Shown piece by piece: positions 1 through 10,252 of a stretch of 64,000 nucleotides of DNA. This stretch comes from Bactrocera neohumeralis (lineage: Eukaryota; Arthropoda; Insecta; Diptera; Tephritidae): NCBI RefSeq assembly GCF_024586455.1, contig NC_065921.1, positions 87,852,061-87,916,060 on the forward strand, given 5' to 3'. A model generated the notes under the pieces. That model was not told where the DNA came from. It did not search any database and saw only the letters and a program-made list of their open reading frames with translations. Positions within the stretch are counted from its first letter, which is position 1. Each line of letters begins with the position of its first letter. The translations under genes and the position numbers were made by a program.

Positions 1-540
1 CAAAATCAACCACCACCAAAAGCACCACTACAAAGACGACGACCACAAAGACAACAACAACTACGTGTGAACCAGAAACAACTACGGCACCCTGCACAAC
101 TCCTTCGCCAACACCGTCATGTGATACACCAACACCAACACCCTGCACGTGTAAGTCCACAACACCCACACCATGTGAAACCACACCAACTACTACAACC
201 TGCACAACTCCAACAACCACAAAGTCAACCACCACCAAAAGCACCACTACAAAGACGACGACCACAAAGACAACAACAACTACGTGTGAACCAGAAACAA
301 CTGCGGCACCCTGCACAACTCCTTCGCCAACACCGTCATGTGATACACCAACACCAACACCCTGCACGTGTAAGCCCACAACACCCACACCATGTGAAAC
401 CACACCAACTACAACAACCTGCACAACTCCAACAACCACAAAGTCAACCACCACCAAAAGCACCACTACAAAGACGACGACCACAAAGACAACAACAACT
501 ACGTGTGAACCAGAAATAACTACGGTACCCTGCACAACAC
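1..540 (+). repeat. 219-bp coding tandem repeat (73 codons)
   Basis: The segment from base 6 recurs at 225 and 444, an exact spacing of 219 bp, with only a few substitutions between copies. The unit is a multiple of three, so the mucin frame is kept. Two full units and the start of a third are visible; more may lie to the left of the window. Confidence 0.9.
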
Positions 541-1037
541 CAACGCCAACACCGTGCATAACAACACCAACACCCTGCACGTGTAAGCCCACAACGCCAA
601 CGCCGTGCATAACAACACCCACACCGTGTATAACAACACCAACACCGTGTATAACAACACCAACGCCGTGCAAAACAACACCCACACCGTGTATAACAAC
701 ACCAACGCCGTGCAAAACAACGCCAGCACCCTGTACAACAACACCAGAACCGTGTGTAACAACGCCATGTGCAACAGCAGAAATTTTGTGGCAATTCGAT
801 TATTATGACGATGACGATCGTGATGAGAGTGATGCATCCAATCTTCCTGCGGAATTTTACACTTCCGAAAGTGATTGCGTCAACTTGAGCGATGGTACCT
901 ATCTCGCAGACCGCAGATTTTTCCGCCGCTTCTACGTGTGCCTCAACGGGCGTGTAGAGAGATTGAGATGCCCGCACGGCTTCTACTTTGATAGAGTCGT
1001 GAAGAGTTGCCGTTCTCGCCGCGAGGGGAGAAACTGA
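1..1037 (+). CDS. Thr/Pro/Cys-rich mucin with C-terminal CBM14 domain (3' part of gene)
   Basis: The frame starting at base 3 is open from the window edge to the TGA at 1035-1037 (about 344 codons); no start is visible, so the 5' end lies outside. Three zones are seen. Bases 1 to about 540 hold 73-residue Thr/Pro-rich repeats (219-bp units) with spaced Cys. About 560-770 holds a 7-residue unit of the type TTPTPC(I/K). From 786 there is an acidic linker, then one chitin-binding peritrophin-A-like domain with Cys spacing C-x20-C-x9-C-x12-C and the usual DG.Y and CP.G..FD signatures. Family knowledge: such proteins are secreted, O-glycosylated and bind chitin in the gut peritrophic matrix or cuticle. 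The domain lacks the second and sixth canonical cysteines. Open frames on the other strand and in other frames here are shadows of the repeats. The exact orthologue is unknown; the class is fairly sure. Confidence 0.85.
   Translation, partial: KSTTTKSTTTKTTTTKTTTTTCEPETTTAPCTTPSPTPSCDTPTPTPCTCKSTTPTPCETTPTTTTCTTPTTTKSTTTKSTTTKTTTTKTTTTTCEPETTAAPCTTPSPTPSCDTPTPTPCTCKPTTPTPCETTPTTTTCTTPTTTKSTTTKSTTTKTTTTKTTTTTCEPEITTVPCTTPTPTPCITTPTPCTCKPTTPTPCITTPTPCITTPTPCITTPTPCKTTPTPCITTPTPCKTTPAPCTTTPEPCVTTPCATAEILWQFDYYDDDDRDESDASNLPAEFYTSESDCVNLSDGTYLADRRFFRRFYVCLNGRVERLRCPHGFYFDRVVKSCRSRREGRN
560..770 (+). repeat. 21-bp coding tandem repeat (TTPTPC-x heptads)
   Basis: After the 219-bp units the mucin frame changes to imperfect 21-bp units encoding Thr-Thr-Pro-Thr-Pro-Cys plus Ile, Lys, Thr or Val. 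This places a cysteine every seven residues in a run of eight or so units just before the acidic linker. Confidence 0.85.
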
Positions 1038-1114
1038 CAATTTACTCCATGAATACATATAGCATCGTAGAACAGACCCGGCACAGAACCAAATACTCTC
1101 CAAACACTATCCTT

Positions 1115-1120
1115 ATTAAA
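1115..1120 (+). terminator. Candidate poly(A) signal of the mucin gene
   Basis: ATTAAA lies 78 bases after the mucin stop codon and is the first good poly(A)-signal variant on this strand. The position fits a short fly 3' UTR; no cleavage site can be fixed from sequence. Confidence 0.4.
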
Positions 1121-2089
1121 TATTGTGCGCGCATAAATTAATCTATTCTAAACTTGTTATTCGCAGCAGCAGCTGCAAAATATGTGTATTATAAAAAGAG
1201 CATTCCAAAAATCCAACATCTGCTGTCGGTTTTATTTAGTCCAAAATATTGTCTGGAACGTGAAATTTGTCAGTATTTGGTTACTTTGAAGGAAATTCCC
1301 TTCTGAGACTCAGTTCACACACAAGGGAAGAACCACTCCATTCTCAATTGCATGGCAAACCCACTCTGATTGCTTATATTAAGTGAAAAACGGTACTATA
1401 CATATATATTGCATGCGTGCACAATGCATCACTGCGCCTTGGCGACTTGCATGGAATGCAAGCATGCATAATTTCAGCCAATCACTTCCGCTCAAAATCT
1501 ACTCATTGTTGCATGGCATTGGATAACAGTGCTTGCAAGGGTTGCTCATGTCGCTATTATTAAGCCTGCTTATGCAAGCCAATGTGAGCTTATGTAGTGG
1601 TGTGTGTATGTAAATACATAATTGCGTTGATTGCTGTGTTTTAGTTCAGTCAGCTTTAGCTAAAGTACAATGTCGGATATTCCTGATATCTTTAGGAGAT
1701 TATGGAGCAACTCAACATTCTTTCTGCTCGTAAAATGCCTGAAATTGTAAAAATCAGTTATTAGTTCCGGGTCTACAACGATGGAAACGGTGGTTTGAGG
1801 AAACCATGTAGCTGCTTTTTGAGTGAATCACAGCAAAATCCAAATACTTAGGTCGATGGAACATGTATTATGGCCAAAAATGCAGGCGTAACAAAAATCT
1901 GAAATAATGTAAAAGCTCTGGTTACAAATGTACGGATTTCAGAGGCTTAGGTTGAATTCAAGTTGCCAAGAACATTCTATTAACGAGTTTTTCAATAGGA
2001 ACGCTACAAACGTAGACCAATAAGGATAGCAAACGACGCCATATTTTTTGCGCTCATTTGACGTTTTCCTTCAATAAAGTTGGCCATTT
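1121..2089. other. Spacer, no gene seen
   Basis: Unique-looking AT-rich sequence with repeated GCATGCA/TTGCATG-like words at about 1410-1520. I see no coding frame with family similarity. The last 400 bases may include the 5' flank of the following mariner-like element, but I cannot find its left inverted repeat. Confidence 0.5.
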
Positions 2090-3600
2090 CATGATGGAAA
2101 GACATACGCGGCAATTATGAGTCGAAATATGTAAAACTTACTACCGAAATTCGGAGTCACTATATTATGGTCGTCATAATCGTCCTGGCAGATCAATAAT
2201 TGAGCAAGCAGAAAAATTTGAATCCACAGGCACAGTACAAAAGGTTTCCGTGCCAGTGAGACAAAGAAGATGCAAGAACTGAAGTCGCCTAACGACCAGA
2301 ATCTTATGTTTGACTTGAAACTTGAAAATGATCCGGAATTTCATTGAAAAATCATCTTCAGTGATGAGATTCATTTCAGGGTGAGTGGCTTCGTCAATAA
2401 GCAAAATATGTAATACTGGTCAGGCAGCAATCCACACGTACTCCATGAGTCATCATTGCACCGAACATCGATTATCCGAACATCGATTATCCGGACTCAT
2501 TCGTCTCGGCTCTAATTGTCAATTTAAAAATGTTTTGACGGCGCAATGATACATGTTACGACAAGTTTATTTTCGCGTCCGATAATAAATAATGAGAGAG
2601 AAGATGAAGAAGAGACTGAAACTGGGGATGTATGTCAATTACTATCTCACGCAGAAGCTTTTGAAGCTTGAAAGCAATATAAAGCTTTTAAGTGGTTTGA
2701 AAGATAGGATGTATCGGATCTCATACATTTGTTACAACTGAAACGCATCAGGGACTTGGCCGCAATGAAACGATGTGATTCTTTACGTCAAAGACCAATA
2801 ACAAATTATTTCCAACCAAAATTTTAAATTACATAGGCATTATGTATTACATTATTTATCGTTATAGCTCGGTTTTTTATATCGTATATATTATCTAAAC
2901 TTCACTTGTAAAACTTATTACATAATAAAACTTTATTATAATTTAAATATTGTATGATTTGCTTTGAAATCGATTATCCGGATTTTCGATTATACGGAAT
3001 ACCCCTGGTTTTATTTGATCCGGATAATCGGGACTCTACTGTATTACGGTTTGGTGTCGTTTATGGGCCGGCGGCGTCACTGGGCTGTACTTCTTCCGTG
3101 ATGATCAAACCCGGCACGTTACTGTGAGTGGGCTACCGCTCAATGTTAACCGATTATTTTTGGCCCGAATGGGATGATATGGACTTGGAAAATATGTGGT
3201 TCCAATAGGACGGCGTCACAAGCCACTCAGCGAATGTCACAATCTGTTTATTGAAAACCAAGTTTAGTGAATGTTTTGTCTCACGAAATGGCCCAGTCAA
3301 TTGGCCGCCTCGGTTGTGCGATTTGACGCCGCTACACTATTTCCTGTGGAGCTACGTCAAGTCTATGGTTTATGCAAACAAGCCAGTGACGATTTATGAA
3401 CTTCGTATGAATACCGAACGTATAATTGCAGCAGTAGCGCTCGATTTATGCTTCAAAACTGTCGAAAATTGGGTTCAGGGTCTGGACTTCTGCAAGCGTG
3501 TTCCCTTGTGGTCATGCAAAATAAATCGAGTTTCATACATAATGACATTCGAATGTACTTTCACAGGAATAAAGTATTTCGTCATTCATAGCGCTCTTAT
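2090..3600 (+). pseudogene. Mariner-like transposase remnant (family A), split by a pogo-like insert
   Basis: Fragments of one insect Tc1/mariner-superfamily transposase appear in order on the plus strand, with stops and frameshifts. There is an N-terminal HTH part (about 2095-2260, containing NRPGRSIIEQ), then a jump to ELKSPNDQ-like sequence and a region matching the first catalytic Asp (FSDE, near 2358). A YWSGSNPHVLHES motif follows (about 2418-2450), then the pogo-like insert. The family resumes at about 3043 with WFQ.DG.TSH (second Asp, stop-disrupted, about 3200), and the C-terminal GPVNWPP, CDLTPL and YFLWSYVKS motifs (3290-3370). The domain order is right, but the HTH-to-catalytic linker is deleted and several codons are stops, so it is dead. 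The TIRs were not identified. Confidence 0.8.
2466..3041 (+). mobile_element. Pogo/Tigger-like DNA transposon remnant nested in the mariner-like element
   Basis: The right end reads, as reverse complement, CAGTAGAGTCCCGATTATCC and is followed by TA. The left end has two copies of CGATTATCCG within 30 bp. These GATTATCCGGA ends are typical of pogo/Tigger elements. Between them, 2590-2827 gives a transposase C-terminus: an acidic stretch (EREDEEE), then SHAEAFEA, KWFER, DVSDLIHLLQLKRIRDLAA and a final ITNYFQP ending in TAA, with two in-frame stops. Most of the transposase (DNA-binding and DDE parts) is missing, so this is an internally deleted, non-autonomous copy. It interrupts the surrounding mariner-like frame just after its HES motif. 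Confidence 0.75.
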
Positions 3601-3674
3601 TGAAAAACCCGTTAGAAGTAAGAAGTACTTCTATAGACGTACGGGCCTCGACAATCACGAGAGTAAGTGTTTAG

Positions 3675-3860
3675 TACCCGCCGGGGGAAGCAGAGGAGGA
3701 CCTCCACTCCGTTGGAAGGACCAGGTGAAGAAGGACCTGGCTTCGCTTGAAATCTCCAATTGGCGCCACCTTGCGAAAAGAAGAAACGACTGGCGCGCTG
3801 TTGTTAACTCGGCTATAACCGCGTAAGCGGTGTCTACGCCAGTAAAGAAGAAGAAGAAGT
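3675..3860 (+). mobile_element. RTE-like non-LTR retrotransposon, 3'-end fragment
   Basis: The frame encodes the extreme C-terminus of an endonuclease/reverse-transcriptase protein: AGGSRGG, RWKDQVKKDLASLEISNW and LAKRRNDWRAVVNSA, ending at the TAA near 3826. A short 3' UTR follows (GTAAGCGGTGTCTACGCC) and a (GAA)n-type tail. The same C-terminus and tail end the larger copy at 53275-54114, and the tail alone recurs near 16751 and 21490. 5' truncation is normal for this class. The left edge, next to the mariner-like remnant, is approximate. Confidence 0.8.
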
Positions 3861-5149
3861 GTTTAGGCAGTAAAAACTAGCAGGCAGAACCCGTTCAGCG
3901 AAGTCACGAAAAAAGAAAGACTACTACTTGGCTTTCAAGTTGTTATCTGCGGAGATTGGAGCCTGCAGATATGGATATTTCCTATAAATAGTGCTTAGTT
4001 CTACCGAACCAAGCGCACCAATCAGTAGAACAGTACACGAAACTGAATTTAATTAAATGGTCCATTGAGAGCTCAAAACATTACCCGCCAAAAGTTAAGC
4101 TAAACGCCAACTGTTAACGGATTTTGCGTGGAAATAATTGAATTCCCGTGCACAATGCTCAAGTTGTCAGAAAAGCGCTTGCCAGCGGCACTTGCTTATT
4201 GACACATTTGACACTTTTCAATGCTAAATGCAGGCGTAGCGCGCCGGAGCATTTAAAACAACAAACCACCACCCACATATTTGGGCATACATTCACTTAC
4301 ATGCCTTCGAACAATAGTTTGAGCAGATAAATTAATTAGCTGAAATAGTTAAGCGTTGCTGTCATTGCCATAACATGTGGGTGGCAGGCAGGAACAAGCG
4401 TTTGTGGAGTGGCACGTGTTTGTCTAGGCGATGCGGAGCCTACACACACACTCATGCTCATGTGTCGCCATGTAACTGCCGTTGCACGTGTGTGAATGCT
4501 TGTGTGCGCATATTTACATATAAATAGAGGCTGTGGCTTTTGTATAGGCCGTCACTCGCTTGGTCATAAATTAAATTTGCAGCAGGCGCGTGCGCGTCGA
4601 CATTGTTCCAGCATGCATTCAAATACCAATTATGTACAACAACTACAATAACAACGGCAAATAGTTGGGCAAAGCAACAAGCATGCAAATACTTGGTGCC
4701 AGCTAAAGACACTAGCGCAACAATGACAACAACAAGAACAAGAACAATAGCAGCAGCAACTATATAGCGAGGAGAACGACAATTACATTTGCCTTCGTGT
4801 GACAGCAGCAGGATGTGTGTGGCGGCAGGCGCTGCGGCTGCTGAGGCGAAGTCCTTGCCAAATTTGGCGCACAAAAGACGGTTGACGTTTGTCATACGAC
4901 GTGTGAACGTGTAAATTTTATGAAGAATGCAAGCATACACATACATCGAACCACAGAGAACAGAGAGACATAGCCATATGTGCAATAACAGCGTTCTTCC
5001 CACCGAAACAATATAATTTCGTGTAGAGAATGGGGAAGTTTAGAAAAATTTTCCCTCCACGTCATCTCAGTGGGCGTTAACTGTTGTTTGGAGTAGAAAG
5101 TTAGTGCAACTTGGCGTGAATTATATTTCGCTATTTAAAATTATTAGTA
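3861..5149. other. Spacer, no gene seen
   Basis: Mixed low-complexity sequence with CA/TG and CAA-rich stretches (4630-4760). A long minus-strand frame (4458-5003) is low-complexity and shows no family motifs, so I do not call it a gene. Confidence 0.5.
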
Positions 5150-5350
5150 AACATGTAAGGAAGTGGGAATAACCGAACATTTCATACTCTTGCAACTTTC
5201 AAGGATTATAGCCGTGGTAATACCATAAGGTACATAAGACTTGTCTGTTTTGGCATATGGAGTCTAGGGAAAGTTTTCAGCCGATTTAATTCATTCTAAG
5301 CAAAATAATGTGCAGTTATTAGAAAAACATGCTCTTTCAATTTACGAAGT
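5150..5350 (+). repeat. Dispersed repeat with GGGAATAACCGAACATTT-type start
   Basis: This block has the look of a dispersed fly repeat (AACCGAACATTTCATACTC, GAGTCTAGGGAAAGT, AACATGCTCTTTCAATTT) that I recall as frequent in tephritid genomic sequence. There is no second copy in this window to compare with, so the call rests on memory and the borders are rough. Confidence 0.35.
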
Positions 5351-5384
5351 CTTATGAAAGTTCGAAAATTTTTGTTTCATTTTG

Positions 5385-5930
5385 GCTCTCTACTTTTTTG
5401 AAGAAAACACACAGAAACTTAAAATTTAGTGAGGTATGTTTATTATCATTCGAAAGAACATTCTTTAACATTTATGTTTTGAAGGTTTTCTCTGTGAAAT
5501 GTTGGCCGCGGCTACGTCTCAGATGGTCCACTCGTTTAGTTCAATTTTCGATGATTCATTCGAGCACTTCGACTGGTAACTGGCGAATAAAACGCATGAT
5601 GTTTTGCTCCAAGGCCGCAATCAAAGCGGTATTGTCCGCATAGACCTTAAATTTTTACATATCCCCACAGCAAAAAGTCTAACTGTGTTATATAACACGA
5701 TCTTGCTGGCCAATCGACTGGCTCAAATATTATCTGCTCATCAAAGTGTTCTCTCAATGAATCCATTGATTGATGCAATACATAGGAAGTGGCGCTGTCT
5801 TGTTGAAACCAAATGTCGCCGAGATTACGAACTTCAATTTCAGGTATCAAATAGTCGGTTATCATGGCGCAATAATGGTCGCCATTGACGCTTCGTTGAC
5901 TTTCGCACCAACATACTTTTTTTAAGAAAT
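5385..5930 (-). pseudogene. Mariner-like transposase remnant (family B, copy 1)
   Basis: The minus strand encodes the C-terminal half of a mariner-like transposase: NGDHYCAMITDY, IWFQQDSATS (second catalytic Asp), REHFDEQII, PVDWPARSCYIT, LDFLLWGYVK, and in another frame LEQNIMRFIRQLPVEVLE and RRSRGQHF, with a stop at 5472-5474. A frameshift near 5650 and an internal stop break it. The 3' flank (to about 5385) aligns by eye with the end of copy 2 near 10252. The N-terminal half is missing. This family is distinct from family A at 2090-3600 but related to it. Confidence 0.8.
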
Positions 5931-8070
5931 ACTCGTATGGACAATTCTCTTTCTAGAAACTTTAATCTCCACTTGTTGGTAGTAAAGACTCTTTTCTTAT
6001 TTGCCTTTGCCACGTCTTCCGTCACTTCTCTCCACTAACATTCACTCCATCTCTCTTTGAAGTTCAGTAGCACTAAGCATGCCCTCACTACTTGTCCCGC
6101 TCAACTAGCAAAGCGCACTTAACATTTTCTATTATGTGCTTGCTGCCAAGGTTTATTTCAGAGGTTAAGACTACTCGCTTAATATACCTCGAGGACATAT
6201 TGTCGGATATCCGTTTTAGTGTTTAAAACAAAGTCTACACAGACTACGTGTTCGGTGGACAAACTGCTAGTTTGACTGTGTGTATTTGCTTGTTTGGGGC
6301 AGGCACGCCTTTCGCTTGTCAGCGGCAGTGCTGCAGCAACAGCCGCCGCACATATGCAACAGTTATGACTAATACAAATAAGAGCAACAAACAGCGAGGG
6401 TGCGAGTGGCCTGCTTCGTTTGTAGAGGAAGCGTTTTGCACATAAATTCAGCTGAATAAATGCGCTGGCAAACAAATTTGCGCTTGCATATGTATACGCG
6501 AAAATATATGTATATACATAAGTCGATACGCAAGCATTTGTTGTGGTTGTGTGTGTGCGAAGCATGAAATTCGTATTTGTATTTTTGTTTAATGTATTTG
6601 CGCTCGTGTTTTCAGCATTCTTTTGTTTCGCACAAAGCAGGCAGCGGAAGCGGAAATGTCAACAGAAACGGGAAAACATGCTTCCACCACTTCGACGTTT
6701 AACCGACTTCCGGTTCATCAAGAGCGCTGACTTCTTGCTATTACACATTTGCGGCATTTTTATTTTCGCAGCGACCTTACTTTTCTAAGCCTTTTTTCTC
6801 CACTGCGAACTTCCTTTTTCATATATGTACATATATATATATATAAATATGTATCGTATATATGAATGTGTGCGTATAGTATATCTACTTGGCAGCGCAT
6901 TAAGCCTAAGCTTTTGTTTCATTCGGTTGAGTGTATATTATACTAAGCAGCTTAGTTGTACACGTACAAACGCATTCACACACATTTACTCTCAAATACA
7001 TATGCGTATATCAAATAAGGTTTTTGAAAAACGATAAAAGCACCGGCAAGCTGCAAATTGGTCATTGCTGTCTGAATTAGGCATAGCAGCTGCGCTTTGT
7101 TTTGTTTTTGTTTTTTTTCAGAGATATAAATGTTAAACTAAAGCGGATTACACTTTCGCAAATTAGAAAGAGAAATGAAATAATGAAACGACATGTCTTA
7201 AGCCAAATTCAGGAAGTACTGAAATTATACCGCAAAGCGTGTGGACACCTAAGCGCAGGTCATTAAGCTTACCTCGCTTGGGAGAACAAATTTCCGTAAG
7301 AAATCGCGCCAATATCGTGCATTTTTGGAAAAAGAAAACCGACAGAATTTTGCGCTGAAATGTTGTTCACTCTATGATACAGATTGTATCATACTCTAAG
7401 CTCGGCAATTTCAAACATTTAAGACGCAGCTGCTCCCCTTTCACTGAAGAAAAATTCACACAAGCAATTCGCTCAATCTTCAAAATTTATTAATAGCTCT
7501 AAATATTTGTTGTTGCTTCACTTTGCTTTTGGTATACAAAGAAAGTCTTTTTATAGCATTACTTTAAAATAGAAACTTGTTTAATTCAATTCCTCCAAAT
7601 AGGCACATTTAGGCGCTCAAGTAAGCAAAAGTGACCAATGCAATTTGCCGCAAAACCAAAAAGAGACGCGTAACTAATTTTTATTCAATAACAGACACAC
7701 TCACACACGCTCACACACAAACAAAGCGACACGAAGTGTGCATACCTAGAAAACTTTGTCAAGCCCTTAAACGCCTAAAAGTATGCTATGGCGCTGCTAT
7801 TGATGGCTTATTGTTTTGGTGGCGTGGCAGGAGCCAACGTGCGCTCACCAAAACTTTTCTAATCTTGTTTACCAAACTCATAAAACTACAACGCCACAAA
7901 ATACAATACAAACAACAAATGACAACAACAATTATGTGCAGTAGAAATGACTTGTAAAAACTTTTCACATTTACATGCGCATATTTATGCGCAAGCGAGA
8001 ATGTCTTCACTACTTTTATGTGTAATTACAGCCATCAAAATGGTCACCAAATGGTTGGATTAACAAATCT
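5931..8070. other. Spacer, no gene seen
   Basis: AT-rich sequence with CA/TG and TA microsatellites (6480-6530, 6820-6850, 7690-7720). Open frames on both strands are short, unsupported and low in complexity. Nothing here resembles a known family. Confidence 0.5.
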
Positions 8071-8089
8071 GTGCGCCACCTAGCGGGCG
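8071..8089 (-). promoter_or_regulatory. CTCF-like binding site
   Basis: On the minus strand the site reads CGCCCGCTAGGTGGCGCAC. The core AGGTGGCGC is the form preferred by Drosophila CTCF, and the flanking C.S.TAG matches the longer metazoan CTCF motif. No other site this good was noticed in the window. If used, it would mark a chromatin boundary between the mucin side and the right-hand regions. This is a motif match only. Confidence 0.45.
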
Positions 8090-8699
8090 TATGCAAAAAG
8101 GTGTGAGAAGTTGTACAATTAGCTTTGGGCATGACTTAGAATTGACACAAGGTTGTAGCGCTGCATGGTAAGGGTATAGTAAGGGGATGAGATGGAAATA
8201 TTAGCGGTGGAATAAAATAAGTTTACAAAGCATTTTGCTCTTGTTTTCTATTGACAAAACGTGGCAGGGCCATGATTATAATTGTATAAAAAATTTCATC
8301 AGAAACACTTAAGGACAATTAGCGATTTCTAAGTTAATTTGCTGAAACTGAATTGCCAACGAGTTTGAGAGGAGATGAAGAGAAAAAACATCTGCTCTAA
8401 CAGCTAACTTATTGGACTAGCCATAGCCACGTTGTGTTCTCTTCGAGTAAAGTGAGTGTTTAAACGAGATGTGGGGAATTTCTCAGGAAGCTGCAGCTTT
8501 TTGCATTACAAAGAAATTATAAATTATTTTAAATATAAAACACAGAGAACTTTTAGGCTAGATACATAGATTTATTGCAAGGTAAGGCGAACTAGTCAGA
8601 GCATAATACAGCAAACAGTACTCTTATTTATCAATAACGACATTTTTTGCGAATGGAGAAGTTGATAACTTTCTTCGAAGAATTCCTTCTTCTATAAAG
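8090..8699. other. Spacer, no gene seen
   Basis: Unremarkable AT-rich DNA. I see no family motif or clear repeat. Confidence 0.5.
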
Positions 8700-9042
8700 T
8701 TCAATGAGACTGCATATTATAGAGCAACCTGTATGAAGTAACTTGATGCATTTGATCTTGTACAAGAATAGAAGCCGCTCGACCTTCGCAGCGACATCGT
8801 TTTGCCCTGTGGGGTCTTGAAAACATCCAAGAAGTTCCGAAGTTTTCGTGCCTAAATTTATTCAGCGATAAGACCAATTTATGGCTCAATGGGTGTATAA
8901 ACAAGCAAATTGCCGCATTTGGGACAAAGAGCAGAGATTCAAGAGCTGCCATTTGGCCCAGAAAAAACTGTGGTTGGTTTGTCCAAATTGCTTCAAAAAT
9001 GATGCCGGTGAGAACCTGACCATCAAGGGCGACCATTACGTA

Positions 9043-9847
9043 GGTTGCTATACTTATATATTTCTGGCCTAATAATGTAAACAGGCATATTTATCAACGA
9101 AAATGGTTTTTTTTGTTTTTAGTTTTTTTGTTTTTTTTTGTTTTTTGTCGATTGCTGTTTTGTTTCGAGCTCATACGCATAGATCCATGATTCGTCACCT
9201 GTGACGATCTTATGAACGTCTTTTGAAGCACCGCGATCGAATTTTTTCAGCATTTCTTTACACCAATCCACACGAGCCTTTTTTTGAGCGATTGTCAAAT
9301 TGTGCGGGATCCAACGAGAACAAACCTTTTTTACGGCCAGGTGTTCATGCAATATCGAAGGTTTGCTGGTGGGAGAAATGCATAGGCATGCCTCTATCTG
9401 AAGGTATGTTACATGACGGTCTTGCATTATCAGTTCACGTACGGCATCGATGTTTTCTGGCACAACGGCTGTTTTTGGACGACCTTCACGGAATTCGCCT
9501 TTGAGCGTGCGTCGGCCACGATTGAATTCGTTGTACCAGTTTTTCACAGTGCTATAGGATGGTGCTTCATAGCCATACAAAGATTTTAGTTCATCGATGC
9601 ACTCTTGTCGTGATAATCCACGTCGAAAGTTGTGAAAAATGATCGCACGAAAATGTTCACGAGTTAATTCCATTTTTTGGCCGAGGTGAATTTTTTAATT
9701 CCCTGGAAATAAAACAATTCACGATTAAATGACAAAACGTTCTGAGTGATGTTATGCTAAAAAATGTCAAACTTTCCAATGAAAATGTCAGATTGCACCT
9801 GGCAACACTTAGTGTTGCCCTAGGCCAGAATATAAATAGCAGCCTTC
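9043..9847 (-). mobile_element. Mariner (family C, copy 1) inserted in the family B element
   Basis: The ends are inverted. The left reads TA then GGTTGCTATACTTATATATT and TCTGGCCTA; the reverse complement of the right reads TA then GAAGGCTGCTATTTATATTC and TGGCCTA. TA target dinucleotides lie at 9041-9042 and 9848-9849. The element contains the transposase reading frame 9119-9673 (minus) and a 5' UTR. At about 800 bp it is shorter than an intact mariner (about 1.3 kb). Confidence 0.75.
9119..9673 (-). pseudogene. Mariner transposase, N-terminal half, truncated
   Basis: The open frame starts at the ATG complementary to 9671-9673 (MELTREHFRAIIFHNF) and encodes the two N-terminal helix-turn-helix parts (SRQECIDELKSLYG, YSTVKNWYNEFNRG), the linker GRPKTAVVPENIDAVRELI, the HEHLAVKKVCSRW..HNL motif before the catalytic domain, and the first catalytic Asp in IVTGDESWIYAYE. 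After KQQST it runs into an A-rich stretch (9112-9150 on the plus strand), so the second and third acidic residues (the DD34D core) are absent. The frame is otherwise intact, so the insertion looks younger than its host element. The protein would bind TIRs at most, not cut. Confidence 0.88.
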
Positions 9848-10252
9848 TATCCCATCAATCTATTTATTTATTGAGAGAACATTTCGGTGGGCAGATAATA
9901 TCACATTTTGGGCCGGTCGATTGGCCAGCAAAATCGTTTGATATTACACCGTTAGACTATTTTCTGTGAGGATATGTAAAGTCTAAAGTCTCTTCGGACA
10001 ATACCGCTTCGTTTGAGGCCTTGGAGCAAAACATCATGCGTGTCATTCGCCAGTTACCAGTCGAAGTGCTGTGAATGAGTCATCGAAAATTGAACTCAAC
10101 GAGTATACCATGTGAGTTGTAGCCGCGGCCAACATCTGAAAGATATAATCTTCAAAAAATAAATGTCAGAAAATGTTCTTTTGAGAAAAAAATATGCTTT
10201 CCCATTAAATTAGGAGTTTATGTATTTTTTCTTTAACAAAGTATGGTACATT

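Larger units (their letters stand above)
8700..10252 (+). pseudogene. Mariner-like transposase remnant (family B, copy 2), split by a mariner
   Basis: The plus strand carries the central part of the transposase (about 8760-9040): VQE.KPLD, a partial SDKTN.WLNG (first Asp region), KQANCRIWDKEQ, and CFKNDAGENLTIKGDHY. It resumes at about 9850 with HQSIYLLREHFGGQII, FGPVDWPAKSFDITPLDYF, then a TGA in place of the usual Trp (9967-9969). LEQNIMRVIRQLPVEVL and RSRGQHLKDIIF follow in shifted frames, ending about 10165. The 3' flank matches copy 1. The intervening 9043-9847 is a different mariner on the other strand. About 40 residues around the second catalytic Asp are missing, and several frameshifts are present. 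Confidence 0.8.

Noticed and set aside
444..1103. Minus-strand frame of 219 codons, Cys/Trp-rich
   Set aside because: Antisense shadow of the mucin repeats; the plus-strand frame is supported by a CBM14 domain and in-frame repeats.
4458..5003. Minus-strand frame of 181 codons
   Set aside because: Low-complexity Val/Ala/His-rich translation of CAA and CA repeats; no family motif, no splice or promoter support.
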